A stretch of DNA of 64,000 nt from positions 8,742,001 to 8,806,000 of the forward strand of contig OY969916.1 of assembly GCA_963704535.1 (NCBI GenBank), in the 5' to 3' direction. The notes below the pieces were generated by a model. That model saw nothing but the letters and a program-made list of their open reading frames with translations, ran no database searches and was not told the origin of the DNA. Both the position numbers and the translations under genes were made by a program. Position 1 is the first letter of the stretch, and each line of letters starts with the position of its first letter. This DNA comes from G963704535 sp963704535 (GTDB lineage: Bacteria > Chloroflexota > Chloroflexia > Chloroflexales > Roseiflexaceae). Of the stretch, positions 52,459-63,668 are shown piece by piece.

Positions 52459-55400
52459 ATGACCAACCTCCTCGATCTCTGCATCACCCTCACGCCGCCG
52501 CCCCCCGACGCGCCGCCCGGCACGCTGGCCGGCTTCGAGTTGCGCTGCGAGGCCCAGGGCCGCCAGCGTGCCACCGGCCTGCTCGCCGAACTGCTGACCG
52601 ACCAGGAGCGCGCCGAGTTGCGCTGGTACCTGGAGGAGTATTGGCAGTGGCCCTACGAGCAGTTCGCCGTGCGCGGGACGGCGATCGAGCGCCAGCTTGA
52701 GGTCGTCGGCCGGCGCCTCTACGATGCCCTGTTCGAGAGCGCCGACGCGCAGCGGATCGCCCAGCCCTGGAACCTGCACCCCGATGCCGCGCGCCAGATC
52801 AGCGTCGAGGGCGACATCCCAGCGGCGTTGAGCCTGCCCTGGGAACTGCTCCACGACGGGCGCGGCTTCCTGGTCCTGCGCGGGCGCACCCCAGTCGCGA
52901 TCGTTCGCCGCCTGCCCGAACGTGACCTGCCGGCCTTGCCGCTCCCGTTCGACCCGCCACTGCGGGTGCTGCTGCTGATCGCGCGGCCCGAGGGCGCCGG
53001 CTTTATCGACCCGCGCAATATCGCCCGCGAGCTGCTGGACGAACTTCAGCCGCAGATCGACGCTGGCGCGGTGGCCGTCGAGCTGCTGCGCCCGCCCACG
53101 CTGGAGCGCCTGCGCGAGCGTCTGACCGACAGCAAGCTGCCGGCAGTCCACCTGCTGCACTTCGACGGCCACGGGACCTTTCAGGCCGATCGGGTGACGA
53201 GCGACGGGCTGCGTATGGACGGCGGCGGGCAACTCGGCCTTCGAGGACGGCGACGGCGGGCTGCGGCTGGTCGCGGCGGCCGACCTGGCCCAGGTGCTAC
53301 AGGACAGCGGCGTCAGACTGGCCGTGCTGAACGCCTGCCAGAGCGCCCAGGGTGCCGACGACGATCCGTTCAGCAGCGTGGCGGCCCGGCTGATTGGCGG
53401 CGGCATCGGCGCGGTGGTGGCGATGAGCGCCAGCATCCTGGTGGTCAGTGCGGCCAAATATGTGGAGGCATTCTACCGGGCCTTGGCCGGCGGCCAGCCA
53501 CCCCCGATCGCCCACGAGCGCGCCCGCCAGGCGCTCCATGACGACCCGAGGCGCCACCCGCACCAGCGCACGCTCGACGCCGAGGGCACGCCGGTCGAGC
53601 TGCGCGACTGGTGGCTGCCGCACTTCTACCAGCAGCGCCCGCTGGCCTTGCAGGCGACGCCGGGCGCAGCGAAGCCCAGGCGCAGGAAGAAGGCCGGCGG
53701 ACAGGCGCCGCACCTGAGCGACCTACCCCAACCGCCACGCTACGGCTTCGGCGGGCGGGCGCGCGAGTTGCTGTGGATCGAGCGCCAGCTCTTGCGCGGG
53801 CGGCTGATCGCGCTCCAGGGCTTCGGCGGGGTCGGCAAGACCGCGCTGGCGACCGAGGCCGCCACCTGGCTGACCCGCACCGGCATGTACGCCGGCGCGC
53901 TGTTCGTCTCGTTCGAGCACGGCGGCGACGCGGCGCTGCTACTGGCCGAGCTGGGCCGCCACCTGGACGTCAACGACGGCGACTACCGCCCCGACGACCC
54001 GACCGCAGCCCTGGCCAAACTGCGCCCGGCGCTCCGCAAGCAGCCGACCCTGCTGATCGCCGACAATCTGGAGAGCATCCTGCCCGGCGGCAACGCCCCG
54101 CTGCCCGCCGAGGAACGCACGAAACTCTGGGACGTGCTGCTGAACCTGTGCGGCCCTGCTCCCGGTTCCGGGGCCGCCACGGGGGCGACCACGCGGGCCG
54201 CCACGGAGGGCCGCCACGGAGGGCCGGCCCTACAGGTGGGTGGTTCTGTGTGCGGTGTGATCCTGACGACGCGTGACACCAACTTCGGCGATGGGCGGCT
54301 GGCGCCGGGGGAGCGGGCACGCCATCTGGCGCTGGGCGGGCTGGCCGACGCCGACGCCTACGCGCTGGCCCTGCGGCTGCTCGACGGCCTGGAGATCCCG
54401 CGCGCTCGTGCTCCGTACGTCGAGTTGATCAGGCTGCTGGAGCGGCTGGACCACCACCCGCTGGCGATCCAATTGGTGCTGCCGGCCCTGCGCGACCTGC
54501 CGCTGGCGACGATCTACGACAACTTCATGCGCTTGCTGGTGACATTCAAGGACGACACGGCGACCGGGCGCAACCGCTCGCTGCTAGCCTCGCTGGAGTA
54601 CTCGCTCAGGCGGCTGGGCGATGCGCAACGGGCGCTGCTGCCGCGCCTGGCGCCCTTCGAGGGCGGCGCGAGCGAGGATGACCTGCTGGCGATCACCGAG
54701 ATCCCAGAGGCCGAGTGGGCGGCGCTGCGGGTGGCGATGGAGCAGGCCGCGCTGCTGCGGGCCGAGCGCGTTCACTATGCCATAGCTGTGCCGTTCCTGC
54801 ACTTCCACCCAATCCTGGCGCCCTACCTACGCACGCAGCCCGGCGCGGACGATCAGGCGCTACGAGAGCGCTACGCCGTGCGCTACCGTGGGCTGGCGAG
54901 TTATCTGTATTACGAAGACAGCCGCAACCCGCAGCCGGTACGGACGCTAGTACGGCGCGAGTTGCCCAACCTACGGCGGGCGCTCGATATGCTGCTGGAG
55001 CGGGGCGAACTGGATGCTGCCTCAGAGATGGCCGATTGGATCATCATGTTTCTGAACTTCTTCGGTCTGGGGCGCGAGCGCGACGAGCTACGGCGGCGGG
55101 TGGACGGGGCGGTGCAGGCGGGCGGCGCGGCTGGCGGGGCATTGACACGGGCGGAATATCTACGTGAGTTCGGTCGGGGTGAGGATGAGTTTGCGCGGAG
55201 TGATCTGCGGGCTGCCTACGCGCGATTTAGCGGGCTGCTGGCGCGGATCGAAGCGCTGTCGGAGGGCACGCCGCTGGGCCACGGCTCCTACGAGCACTGC
55301 GTGATGCTCCACTGGCTGGCGCGCTGCCTCCGAGTGGGCGGGCAGCCCACTGCCGCCGAAAACCTGCTGCGCGCGGCGCTGACGGCCATCGAAGCATTGA

Positions 55401-56449
55401 TCGCCCGGCAGCCCGATAATCAGATCTACATCCGCCAGCGCGGCGTGCTACTGACCGACCTGGGCGATGTGCAAAGGGACCAGGGTAGGTATCCGCAGGC
55501 GCAGGTAACGTATGAGGAAGGTCTTAAGGTTGCTCAAATATCGATTGATACCCGGCAGCAAGGCGTGGTGCTGGGCCAGCTTGGCACGCTTGCGCTGCAA
55601 CAACGTGATTATATCGAAGCGCGCCGGCGTTACACAGAGGCGCTCAATTTGTTTCGGACCTTGGGCGAGCCGGCGACTGAGGCGATTGCCTGGCATCAAC
55701 TCGGCATGGTCGCAGAGGACCAGCAACAGTGGGCCGAGGCCGAGCGCTGCTACCGCGAGAGCCTGGCGATCAACGAGCGCCTGGGCAATGCAGCAGGCGC
55801 CGCCACAACCTGCAACCAGCTTGCCATCGTCGCGCAGGGCGCCGGTCGCCCGGCCGAGGCCGAGGGGTGGTATAAGCGGGGGCTGGAGCTTGATGAACGC
55901 CTGGGCAACTTCAAAGATATATCACGTTATCTCAACAACCTCGCCAGCCTGCTGCGGGCCGAGGCGCAGAAGGGCCACATGGATCGCCTGGTCGAGGCTC
56001 GCAGCTATGCCGAGCGGGCGCTGGCGATCCGTGAAACGTTCGACACCTCATCCGAAATCTGGCAAACGCTAAACATCCTCGCTGGCATCGCCGACCTGGA
56101 GGGCCGCCCCGATACGGCGCGCGAGTACCGCCGCCGCGAGCGCGCGGCCTTCGCCGCCTTTGAAGGCCACCGCTGGCACATCGACCAGCAGGCTGGGCAA
56201 CTCATCAGCGCCATCGTCGCTGCCGCGCGGGGCAATGCCGAGGTGCGGGCGGCGGTCGAGCAGGCGCTGCCGCAGTTGGAGGCCGACGGCTGGCATATCG
56301 CCGCAGCAACGCGGCGGATCTGGGCCGGCGAGCGCGAGTGGGAGGTGCTGGTCGAGGAGATTGACCGCAACTCGGCGCTGCTGGTGCTGCGGGTGCTGGA
56401 GGAGCTAGTGAAATTTGATAATCAACCCCGCTCATCCGGTTCGACGTAG
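52459..56449 (+). CDS. CHAT-protease / NTPase / TPR conflict protein (one frameshift)
   Basis: About 1,330 residues when the frame is corrected by removing one G near 53,230. The N-terminal CHAT domain has the catalytic His in HLLHFDGHGTF and Cys in LAVLNACQSAQ. An NB-ARC/STAND NTPase follows, with P-loop LQGFGGVGKTALATEAA (about 455-470) and a downstream winged-helix-like part. A long TPR array forms the C-terminal third. CHAT-STAND-TPR proteins are considered defence or programmed-death ATPases that sense a ligand through the TPRs and then activate the protease. A piece of the dispersed repeat core is inserted in frame near 54,195. Confidence 0.85.
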
Positions 56450-57569
56450 GGGCGGTTCGTACACCGCCCACATCGCAATCCATTGCGGCACGATGATCGG
56501 CGCCGAATATCTCAATGACCTATCGACAACGTGCCGCGACGAAGGGGCGCTCCTTGTGATCGCCCACGATGGAACCCATCGCCCGCGACGATGGGCATCA
56601 ACGACGTGCCGCGACGAAGGGGCAAATCTTGTATTCGCCCACGATGGCCTCCATTGCCCGCGACGATGGGCATCGGCAATTCCGATGGTCGTCGTTGCGG
56701 GCGAATACAAGATTCGCCCCAACGTTGCCCCAACGTTGCCCCAACGTTGCCCCAACGATGGCCAAACGTTGCCCCAACGATGGCCTTATGGGATGCCACC
56801 CTCCCGGAGGTTTGATACAGCGCTGTTTATCGTTGGAGAATTCATCGCATTTTGGGATGCTTTGACATCAATGCTCCTGGCAATGTTTACCGTTGCGACG
56901 CCGCTGTTCGGCACTGCCACCGCGTAAGTTCTGTACTATGAGCACTCCCAGGTGCGGGTGGCGCACACCACGCACCTGGGGTGCCTACTCCTCGGCGACT
57001 GCGTAACCCCTGTCAATGGCTTCAGAAGCGATTTTTCCCTGGGGGGTGGCGTGGTGTAGGTGGAGGTGAGAGGTTCTGCCCCTGGGGGGTGGCGTGGTAT
57101 AGGTGGAGGTGAGAGGTTCTGCCCCTGGGGGGTGGCGTGGTGTAGGTGGAGGTGAGAGGTTCTGTCCCTGGCCGGTGGCAGGGTGTAGGTGGAGGTGAGA
57201 GGTTCTGTCCCTGGGGGGTGGCGTGGTGTAGGTGGAGGTGAGAGGTTCTGTCCCTGGGGGGTGGCGTGGTGTACGCGGAGGTGAGAGGTTCTGTCCCTGG
57301 GGGGTGGCGTGGTGTACGCGGAGGTGAGTGGTTCTGTCCCTGGAGGGTAGCGCCGCAATGCAATCATCGTGACACGACGAACCCGTTATTCGCCAACATA
57401 CAGAGACCCGGAGAAGCATGCTTCTCCGGGTCTCTGTGCCGTTTCTAGCTTGACAAGGTTTCGGGCGACGCGTTCTCCTTTACAATGTGGGTGGGGGGAG
57501 ACTGTGGGGCTGCCCCCTCAACCCCCTTTTTTTCAGAGCGGGAGCCGTCCTCCTATGCGCCTCGGTGGA
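56450..57569. repeat. Repeat-rich intergenic region
   Basis: It holds repeated CGACGAAGGGGC blocks, the 21-bp inverted repeat GGGCGAATACAAGATTCGCCC near 56,700, CAACGTTGCCC tandems (56,715-56,790), then seven copies of a 43-bp tandem repeat (57,041-57,350) and a G-rich palindrome at 57,488. Frames exist but track the repeats, so no gene is called. Confidence 0.7.
57041..57350 (+). repeat. 43-bp tandem repeat, about seven copies
   Basis: The unit CCCCTGGGGGGTGGCGTGG followed by TGTAGGTGGAGGTGAGAGG and TTCTG is repeated with minor changes (TAT/TAC, GCGGAG). Period 43 is not a multiple of three, so all three frames of one strand stay open, which argues against coding use. Confidence 0.88.
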
Positions 57570-59294
57570 CTACTGATGCCCGATCGTCGAGCCGGCCTTG
57601 TGGAAGATCATGTTGACCGTGGTGCGATGCAGGTTGGTGTGGAAGTGCTCCTGGCCCTGGTGCGGGAGCGCCATGTACGGGAATGTCGAGCGGAAGGGCA
57701 CGTCGTTGAAGTCCACGCTGTCGTCCAGGACCTGGACAAACGCCGGGTTGAAGGCGAACGTATTGGGCGTCAGCACCGCGTAGGCCGCGCCGGCCACTGC
57801 CAGCAGCTCGATCTCCACGATGTCGTCGGCGAGGCGCCGGCCATTGGGGAAGCCGCACACGTCGCCGCCCAGCACGCCCAGCCGGCTCGGCGCTGTCGAG
57901 CAGAGGCTGCCCACGCCGCCTGGGCGGAACGCTGGCGCGGTGTTCAGCCGCAGCATCTCGGCCGGTGTAACGGTCGCCGGTTGGTTCACATTGGTGCCGG
58001 CGGGCACCGTCACCTGGGTGCCGCCGACGATGACGGTAAAGGGTGCGGCTGTCTTCATGCCGCGTAGGAAGATGTCGGCGATGTCGGTACGACCGGCGGT
58101 GAGCGGTGCGGCGTCGTTGAAGTTCGAGTGGCAGTCGCTATTTCCGTCACCGGGCACCGGCACGCCGTACAGCGCACACAGCAGCGTGCCCAGCTCGGGG
58201 TCCTCGACGCTCTTCTGGAGCAGGTTGCCGGTGGGGTTGTTCGCGACATAGATGCCCGCGTCATCCTCCGGTCTGAGGCTGTTGAACGCATCCTTCAGCG
58301 CCAGCGGGATCACCACTTCATTGGTCAGCGGCATGCCCAGGCGCGAGATCTGCACGAAGTTGCCGCTGCAGCTTGGGACGCTGAATGTGCCGCGTACGCA
58401 GGTCGTCTGGCGGCTGGAGGTGGACCACACGCCGACCACCGTCTCGGGGTTGTTGCCGAGCACACTGGTCGCGCCGTTCAGCCGGCTGATCGGCACCTGG
58501 AGCACAATGCTGTGGACGTTGAAGCCGGTCAAGTTGTCGAGGCCCGGCGTGATGCCGGTGCCGTAGCCGACCGGCGGCCCCTGGCCGCGCAGCGTAAGCA
58601 GGTCGAAGATCGAGCCCAGGTCGACCCAGAACGCGTCGTCGGTCTGGCCGGCGAAGACCTTAATGTCATTGGCCGGGTTGCCGTCGTTGCCGACATTGTT
58701 GCTGGCGCCGATGCCGATCGTCGTGATCGCCGCATTGGACAGCGCCGCGTAGTTGGGGGTCGACTTGCTGCCGATGTTTGACGGCGGGGTAGGAACATTG
58801 GTAGCCAGCACGCGCGTCGTCGGCGACCCAACGTTAGGTGTGACGATCTCAGTGATAGTGTAGGTCTGGCGAATGTTCCAGTCCGTGTCGGTCAGCGATG
58901 TGATCGGGCCGGTGTTGTACAGGAATGTGTTCGGGTTCTGCACGGTCTTCGTGAACCGGAACTGGTAGGTGACGTGACTCTTGGCATCGCCCACGTTATC
59001 GAGGTGCAGCTCATACAGCACGTCGGGCGAGAACTGATTATAGTTTGGACCACCCTCGGGTGCCTCAAAGGGGATCCAACTGCCGACGATTGTCAGCGAG
59101 TCGTTGCGATCACTGGGGATGAACGCATACAGGTCGGTGCCGTCGGCGTCCGGGTCGGACGAGATCAGCGGCGCCTCGCGGTGGCTAGACGCGCCGACCC
59201 GCGACGGGCTGTAGCTGACCAGCACGGTTGCGATCACGATCAGTGGAATGAGCACAATGGACAGATTGCGGATGGTTCGCCGTAGCGGACTCAT
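57570..59294 (-). CDS. DUF4331 secreted protein (larger paralogue)
   Basis: The 574-residue protein has a signal anchor (SIVLIPLIVIATVLVSY), then SSHREAPLISSDPDADGTDL and YAFIPSD. Six or more blocks (FLYNTGPITSLTDTDWNIRQ, KVFAGQTDDAFWVDLGSIFDL, PNGRRLADDIVEIELL) are shared with the paralogue at 50,057. It differs by a longer C-terminal half with extra repeats. It is encoded alone, with an ECF sigma gene upstream in the opposite orientation. Confidence 0.9.
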   Translation of the reverse strand: MSPLRRTIRNLSIVLIPLIVIATVLVSYSPSRVGASSHREAPLISSDPDADGTDLYAFIPSDRNDSLTIVGSWIPFEAPEGGPNYNQFSPDVLYELHLDNVGDAKSHVTYQFRFTKTVQNPNTFLYNTGPITSLTDTDWNIRQTYTITEIVTPNVGSPTTRVLATNVPTPPSNIGSKSTPNYAALSNAAITTIGIGASNNVGNDGNPANDIKVFAGQTDDAFWVDLGSIFDLLTLRGQGPPVGYGTGITPGLDNLTGFNVHSIVLQVPISRLNGATSVLGNNPETVVGVWSTSSRQTTCVRGTFSVPSCSGNFVQISRLGMPLTNEVVIPLALKDAFNSLRPEDDAGIYVANNPTGNLLQKSVEDPELGTLLCALYGVPVPGDGNSDCHSNFNDAAPLTAGRTDIADIFLRGMKTAAPFTVIVGGTQVTVPAGTNVNQPATVTPAEMLRLNTAPAFRPGGVGSLCSTAPSRLGVLGGDVCGFPNGRRLADDIVEIELLAVAGAAYAVLTPNTFAFNPAFVQVLDDSVDFNDVPFRSTFPYMALPHQGQEHFHTNLHRTTVNMIFHKAGSTIGHQ

Positions 59295-59851
59295 AAGCCT
59301 TTCTCCTTGCTATAACGCGGTTTCCTTCTGGGCGACGACCATACAGCCTACATCAGATCACCTCCTCTCATCGCCCTTGCCGACCTGGTGTGCCCGGTGG
59401 CCGCCGGGTAAAGGCAATGCAGTAGCCGGCCTGCCTGGGCAGGCTTCGCGGCAGCCGAGTCAGCTATCTCCGGTGGGCCTTGCGCGGCGCCTGGGGGCTA
59501 TAAATCGCGAGTGACGCGCCGCAATCGATTCTTTGGAGTGTGGGCGCCGGCCATGGTGGCGGTCGGTGCTGGGCTCCATCAGTGTATGCGAAGCAAGCCG
59601 GCCGGATGGATGTGATCTTGATAGCGAACAGTGAAAAGTTGGTAGTTATGAGCCGCGTAGGACTCCTGCAAGACCGCGCTATGGGCGGTCAGGTACACTT
59701 CGCGCACACCTGTTGATAACGTCTGTGGCCCATAATCTATAGTCAGTAGTCAGTGATCCCCAGCTACCTGACACACGCAACGCACACCATCCCAGTTCTC
59801 GATTGAACGACTTCCGGCGGCTTACAACAAATCGCAGAGAGGGACCAAACT
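59295..59851. other. Intergenic region between DUF4331 and sigma gene
   Basis: It contains the copy of the GGCAATGCAGTAGCCGGCC repeat at 59,411-59,452, two inverted repeat pieces, and probably both divergent promoters. No gene is supported. Confidence 0.6.
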
Positions 59852-60445
59852 GTGTGGCAACGAGCCCTGGAACCAGAGGCGCCGCGCGGCATCGCCGCCG
59901 CAGCCGATGAGGATTTGATCGTTCGAGTGCGCCGGCGCGAGGAGGCCGCGTTGGGCGCGATCTACGACCGCTATGGGCGGCTGGTGTATTCGATCGCATT
60001 GCGGATCACTGGCGACCGCGAGTCGGCTGAAGAGGTGGTCCAGGATACGTTTCAGGCAGTGTGGCAGTCGGCCGCCAGCTTCCAGCCCGGCGCCAGCCTG
60101 GTGGCCTGGCTGATCGGGATCGCGCGCCACCGTGCGATCGACGCGACCCGCTCGCGCCGCTTCCGTGCCCGCGCCCGCGAGGAGGTCCTCGACGATACCC
60201 GCGTCGGCGCCCGCGCCGATGGCGCCGCCGAGGCGCTGGTGCTGCGCGAGACGGTGCGGCGAGCACTAGATGACCTGCCTGCGGCGCAGCGGCAGACGAT
60301 CGCGCTGGCCTACTACGGCGGGCTGAGCTGCACCGAGATCGCGGCTCGGCTGGGCGACCCGCTCGGCACGGTCAAGTCGCGGCTGCGGGGCGGGATGTTG
60401 CGGCTGCGCGAGCTGTTGGGAAGTGAGGATTGGGTGGGGGGTTGA
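59852..60445 (+). CDS. ECF sigma factor
   Basis: The GTG at 59852 follows GAGAGGG. The 197-residue protein has regions 2 (about 40-105, SAEEVVQDTFQAVWQSAASFQPGASLVAWLIGIARHRAIDATRSRR) and 4 (about 135-185, LDDLPAAQRQTIALAYYGGLSCTEIAARLGDPLGTVKSRLRGGMLRL). It is a standard SigK-type ECF factor. No anti-sigma gene follows directly, since the next gene is convergent nuoE. It probably controls the adjacent DUF4331 gene. Confidence 0.88.
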   Translation: MWQRALEPEAPRGIAAAADEDLIVRVRRREEAALGAIYDRYGRLVYSIALRITGDRESAEEVVQDTFQAVWQSAASFQPGASLVAWLIGIARHRAIDATRSRRFRARAREEVLDDTRVGARADGAAEALVLRETVRRALDDLPAAQRQTIALAYYGGLSCTEIAARLGDPLGTVKSRLRGGMLRLRELLGSEDWVGG

Positions 60446-60531
60446 ACGAGGTTTGAACGGGGAATGGCGGAACGACGGAAGGAGCGGAAGGTCGCTACGC
60501 TCTCCATTCCCTGCCGTTGCGGTTACATGAG

Positions 60532-60577
60532 GAAGGGCGGAGGGAACAGAATCGCGATTCCGTTCCCTCCGCCCTTC
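60532..60577. terminator. Hairpin between convergent sigma and nuoE genes
   Basis: Arms GAAGGGCGGAGGGAAC (60,532-60,547) and its complement (60,562-60,577) with an inner palindrome GAATCGCGATTC. It lies between the two converging 3' ends and would stop both transcripts. Confidence 0.75.
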
Positions 60578-60601
60578 CGTCGTTCCTCGTTCAAGCCTCG
60601 G

Positions 60602-61123
60602 CTAGCTCTCGGCCAACCGCCCGGAGATGCTGAGCGGCTGGCCGGCGTCGGCGCGGCCGCGCAGCTCGTTCAGTAGCCCGTCGATCTTCTCCGGCGTCAG
60701 GTTGCGGTAGTACTCCAGGTTGGCCTGGAGCAGTGGCGCGCGGTCGCAGTCGGCCAGGCACTTGACCCGCTGGAGCGTAAACATGCCGTCGGGAGTCGTC
60801 TGGTCGACCGTGATCCCCAGCTTGCCCTCCAGATCAGCCACGATCTCCTCGGCGCCCAGGAAGCAACACGGCACGTCGTCGCAGACCTGGAGCACCCACT
60901 TCCCGACCGGCTTGTTGTACAGCAGGGTGTAGAACCCGACCACCTCGAACACGTCGGTGGGGGGTAGCCCCAGGATCTCGGCCACTTCGCGAATCGCCGC
61001 GTCGGTCAGGTGGCCGTACTCGTCCTGGGCGATGTAGAGCAGCGGCAGCACCGCGCTGCGCTTCTGGGCGTAGTGACCGAGGATGGTGTCGATCTCTTGT
61101 CCGTGCTTATCTCGCAGAGCCAT
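60602..61123 (-). CDS. nuoE: NADH-quinone oxidoreductase subunit E
   Basis: The 173-residue protein has the thioredoxin-like 2Fe-2S fold of the 24-kDa subunit. The four cysteines are in CDDVPCC (near 81-87) and the KCLADCDRAPLL block (near 120-131). The N-terminal helical part has YIAQDEYGHLTDAAIREVAEILG. It forms part of the NADH-oxidising module of complex I. It lies after nuoD with a 66-bp perfect hairpin repeat between them. Confidence 0.93.
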   Translation of the reverse strand: MALRDKHGQEIDTILGHYAQKRSAVLPLLYIAQDEYGHLTDAAIREVAEILGLPPTDVFEVVGFYTLLYNKPVGKWVLQVCDDVPCCFLGAEEIVADLEGKLGITVDQTTPDGMFTLQRVKCLADCDRAPLLQANLEYYRNLTPEKIDGLLNELRGRADAGQPLSISGRLAES

Positions 61124-61142
61124 GGTACTGTTTGGTCCTCAT

Positions 61143-61208
61143 CAATGGTCAGTTGTCAGTTGTCAGTTGTCAGTCGCGACTGACAACTGACAACTGACAA
61201 CTGACAAT
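61143..61208. repeat. Perfect heptad-repeat hairpin between nuoD and nuoE
   Basis: Four CAGTTGT units lead into a CGCG centre and then four ACAACTG units, so the arms pair fully. This is the cleanest copy of the heptad hairpin family. Confidence 0.9.
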
Positions 61209-61210
61209 CG

Positions 61211-62483
<1,273 letters not shown>

Positions 62484-62496
62484 AACAGCCTCGTGA

Positions 62497-62578
62497 AAAT
62501 TGAGAATTGAAAATTGAAAATTGAGAATCTGATGCCAGCGTTCGGCATTCTCAATTCTCAATTTTCAATTCTTCATTT
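62497..62578. repeat. Heptad-repeat hairpin between nuoC and nuoD
   Basis: AAAATTG/AGAATTG heptads on the left, AATTCTC heptads on the right, about 20 bp of loop. Same family as the carA insert. Confidence 0.85.
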
Positions 62579-63092
62579 CTGCGCGAATGGTTTGTGCGCG
62601 TAGATCTGGTCCTCGTTGAAGGTGAAGGCGACCTCCTCGTAGCCCAGCGGCACATCCTTGCGCTGCGGGTAGCCCTCCCAATCATCGGGCATCAGGATGC
62701 GGTAGAGCCCCGGGTGGCCGGTGAAGATCAGCCCGAACATATCGTAGGTCTCGCGCTCCTGCCAGTTGGCGGTGGCCCATACGCCGGTCAGCGACGGCAG
62801 CGACGGATCCTGCTCCGGCACGCCGACCTTGAGGCACACCCGGTGGTGATTCGTGTGCGAGAGCAGGTGGTAGACGACCTCGAAGCGCGGGTCGCGGCCC
62901 AGGTAATCCACGCCGCAGAGGTTGGCGAGGAAATTGTAGTTCAGCTCTGGGTCGTCGCGCAGAAAGCGCGGCTACATCGACGATCGCCTCGCGCGCGACG
63001 AAGACGCTGAGCTGCCCGCGAAACTCGCCGCTGCCGGTGATTGCGTCCGGCAGCGCAGCGCGCAGCCGGTCGAGGACGGTCGCGTTGTCCAT
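62573..63092 (-). CDS. nuoC: NADH-quinone oxidoreductase subunit C (one frameshift)
   Basis: The start at 63092 follows GAGGGTG. The N-terminus is MDNATVLDRLRAALPDAITG, and the C-terminal 110 residues contain HRVCLKVGVPEQDPSLPSLTGVWATANWQERETYDMFGLIF. One extra base near 62,967-62,973 shifts the frame in between. It forms the other half of the Fe-S connecting arm with NuoD. Both halves are intact and continuous once corrected. Confidence 0.9.
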
Positions 63093-63102
63093 ACACCCTC
63101 GT

Positions 63103-63165
63103 TGCGTATTGCGTTTTGCGTGTTGCGTCGGCTGCTTCAACATGCAACACGCAACACGTATCAGA
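63103..63165. repeat. Heptad-repeat hairpin between nuoB and nuoC
   Basis: GTTGCGT/TTTGCGT heptads pair with CAACACG/GCAACAC units around a short loop. It also covers the nuoB 3' end. Confidence 0.85.
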
Positions 63166-63668
63166 CATGAATCGGCTGCTGCGGGGCGTACCTCGCCGGT
63201 GATCCGGGTGCGCTTGACCTTATCGTGCAGCTGAATGATCCCGTCGATCAGCGCCTCGGGGCGCGGCGGGCACCCGGCCACGTACACATCCACCGGGACG
63301 ATCTCGTCGACGCCCTGCACGACCGCGTAGTTGTTGAACACGCCCGCGCACGACGCGCAGTCGCCCATCGCGATCACCCACTTCGGGTCGCTCATCTGGT
63401 CGTACAGCCGCCGCACAACCGGGGCCATCTTGCGCGAGACCCGCCCGGCGACGATCATCAGGTCGGCCTGGCGCGGCGAGGCGCGGTTGATCTCCATGCC
63501 GAAGCGGGAGAGATCGTAGTTCGCGGCCTGCGAGGCCATCATCTCGATCGCGCAGCAGGCCAGCCCAAACAGCAGCGGCCACATGGCGTTGGTGCGGCCC
63601 CAGTTCACCACCGTCTCCAGCGACGTGGTGACAATGCCCATGTCGCCGGCTTTTTCTTCTAATCCCAC
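63161..63668 (-). CDS. nuoB: NADH-quinone oxidoreductase subunit B
   Basis: The GTG at 63668 follows GAGGGGC (MGLEEKAGD); an ATG nine codons later is possible. The protein has ACCAIEMM (N2 cluster cysteines near 40-41), GDCASCAGVFNNY and AGCPPRPEALIDGI. The reading frame runs on into nuoC unless one C is removed in the CCCC run near 63,187. With that correction it ends at 63,161 with PQQPIHV, typical of this subunit. It carries the last Fe-S cluster of complex I. Confidence 0.92.

Noticed and set aside
56415..56927. Protein gene after the CHAT gene
   Set aside because: The frame follows tandem DNA repeats and overlaps similar frames on both strands, so it is not supported as coding.
57041..57350. 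CRISPR array or repeat-protein gene
   Set aside because: The repeats are contiguous with no unique spacers, and period 43 is not a multiple of three, so the open frames only reflect the repeat. No cas genes are near.
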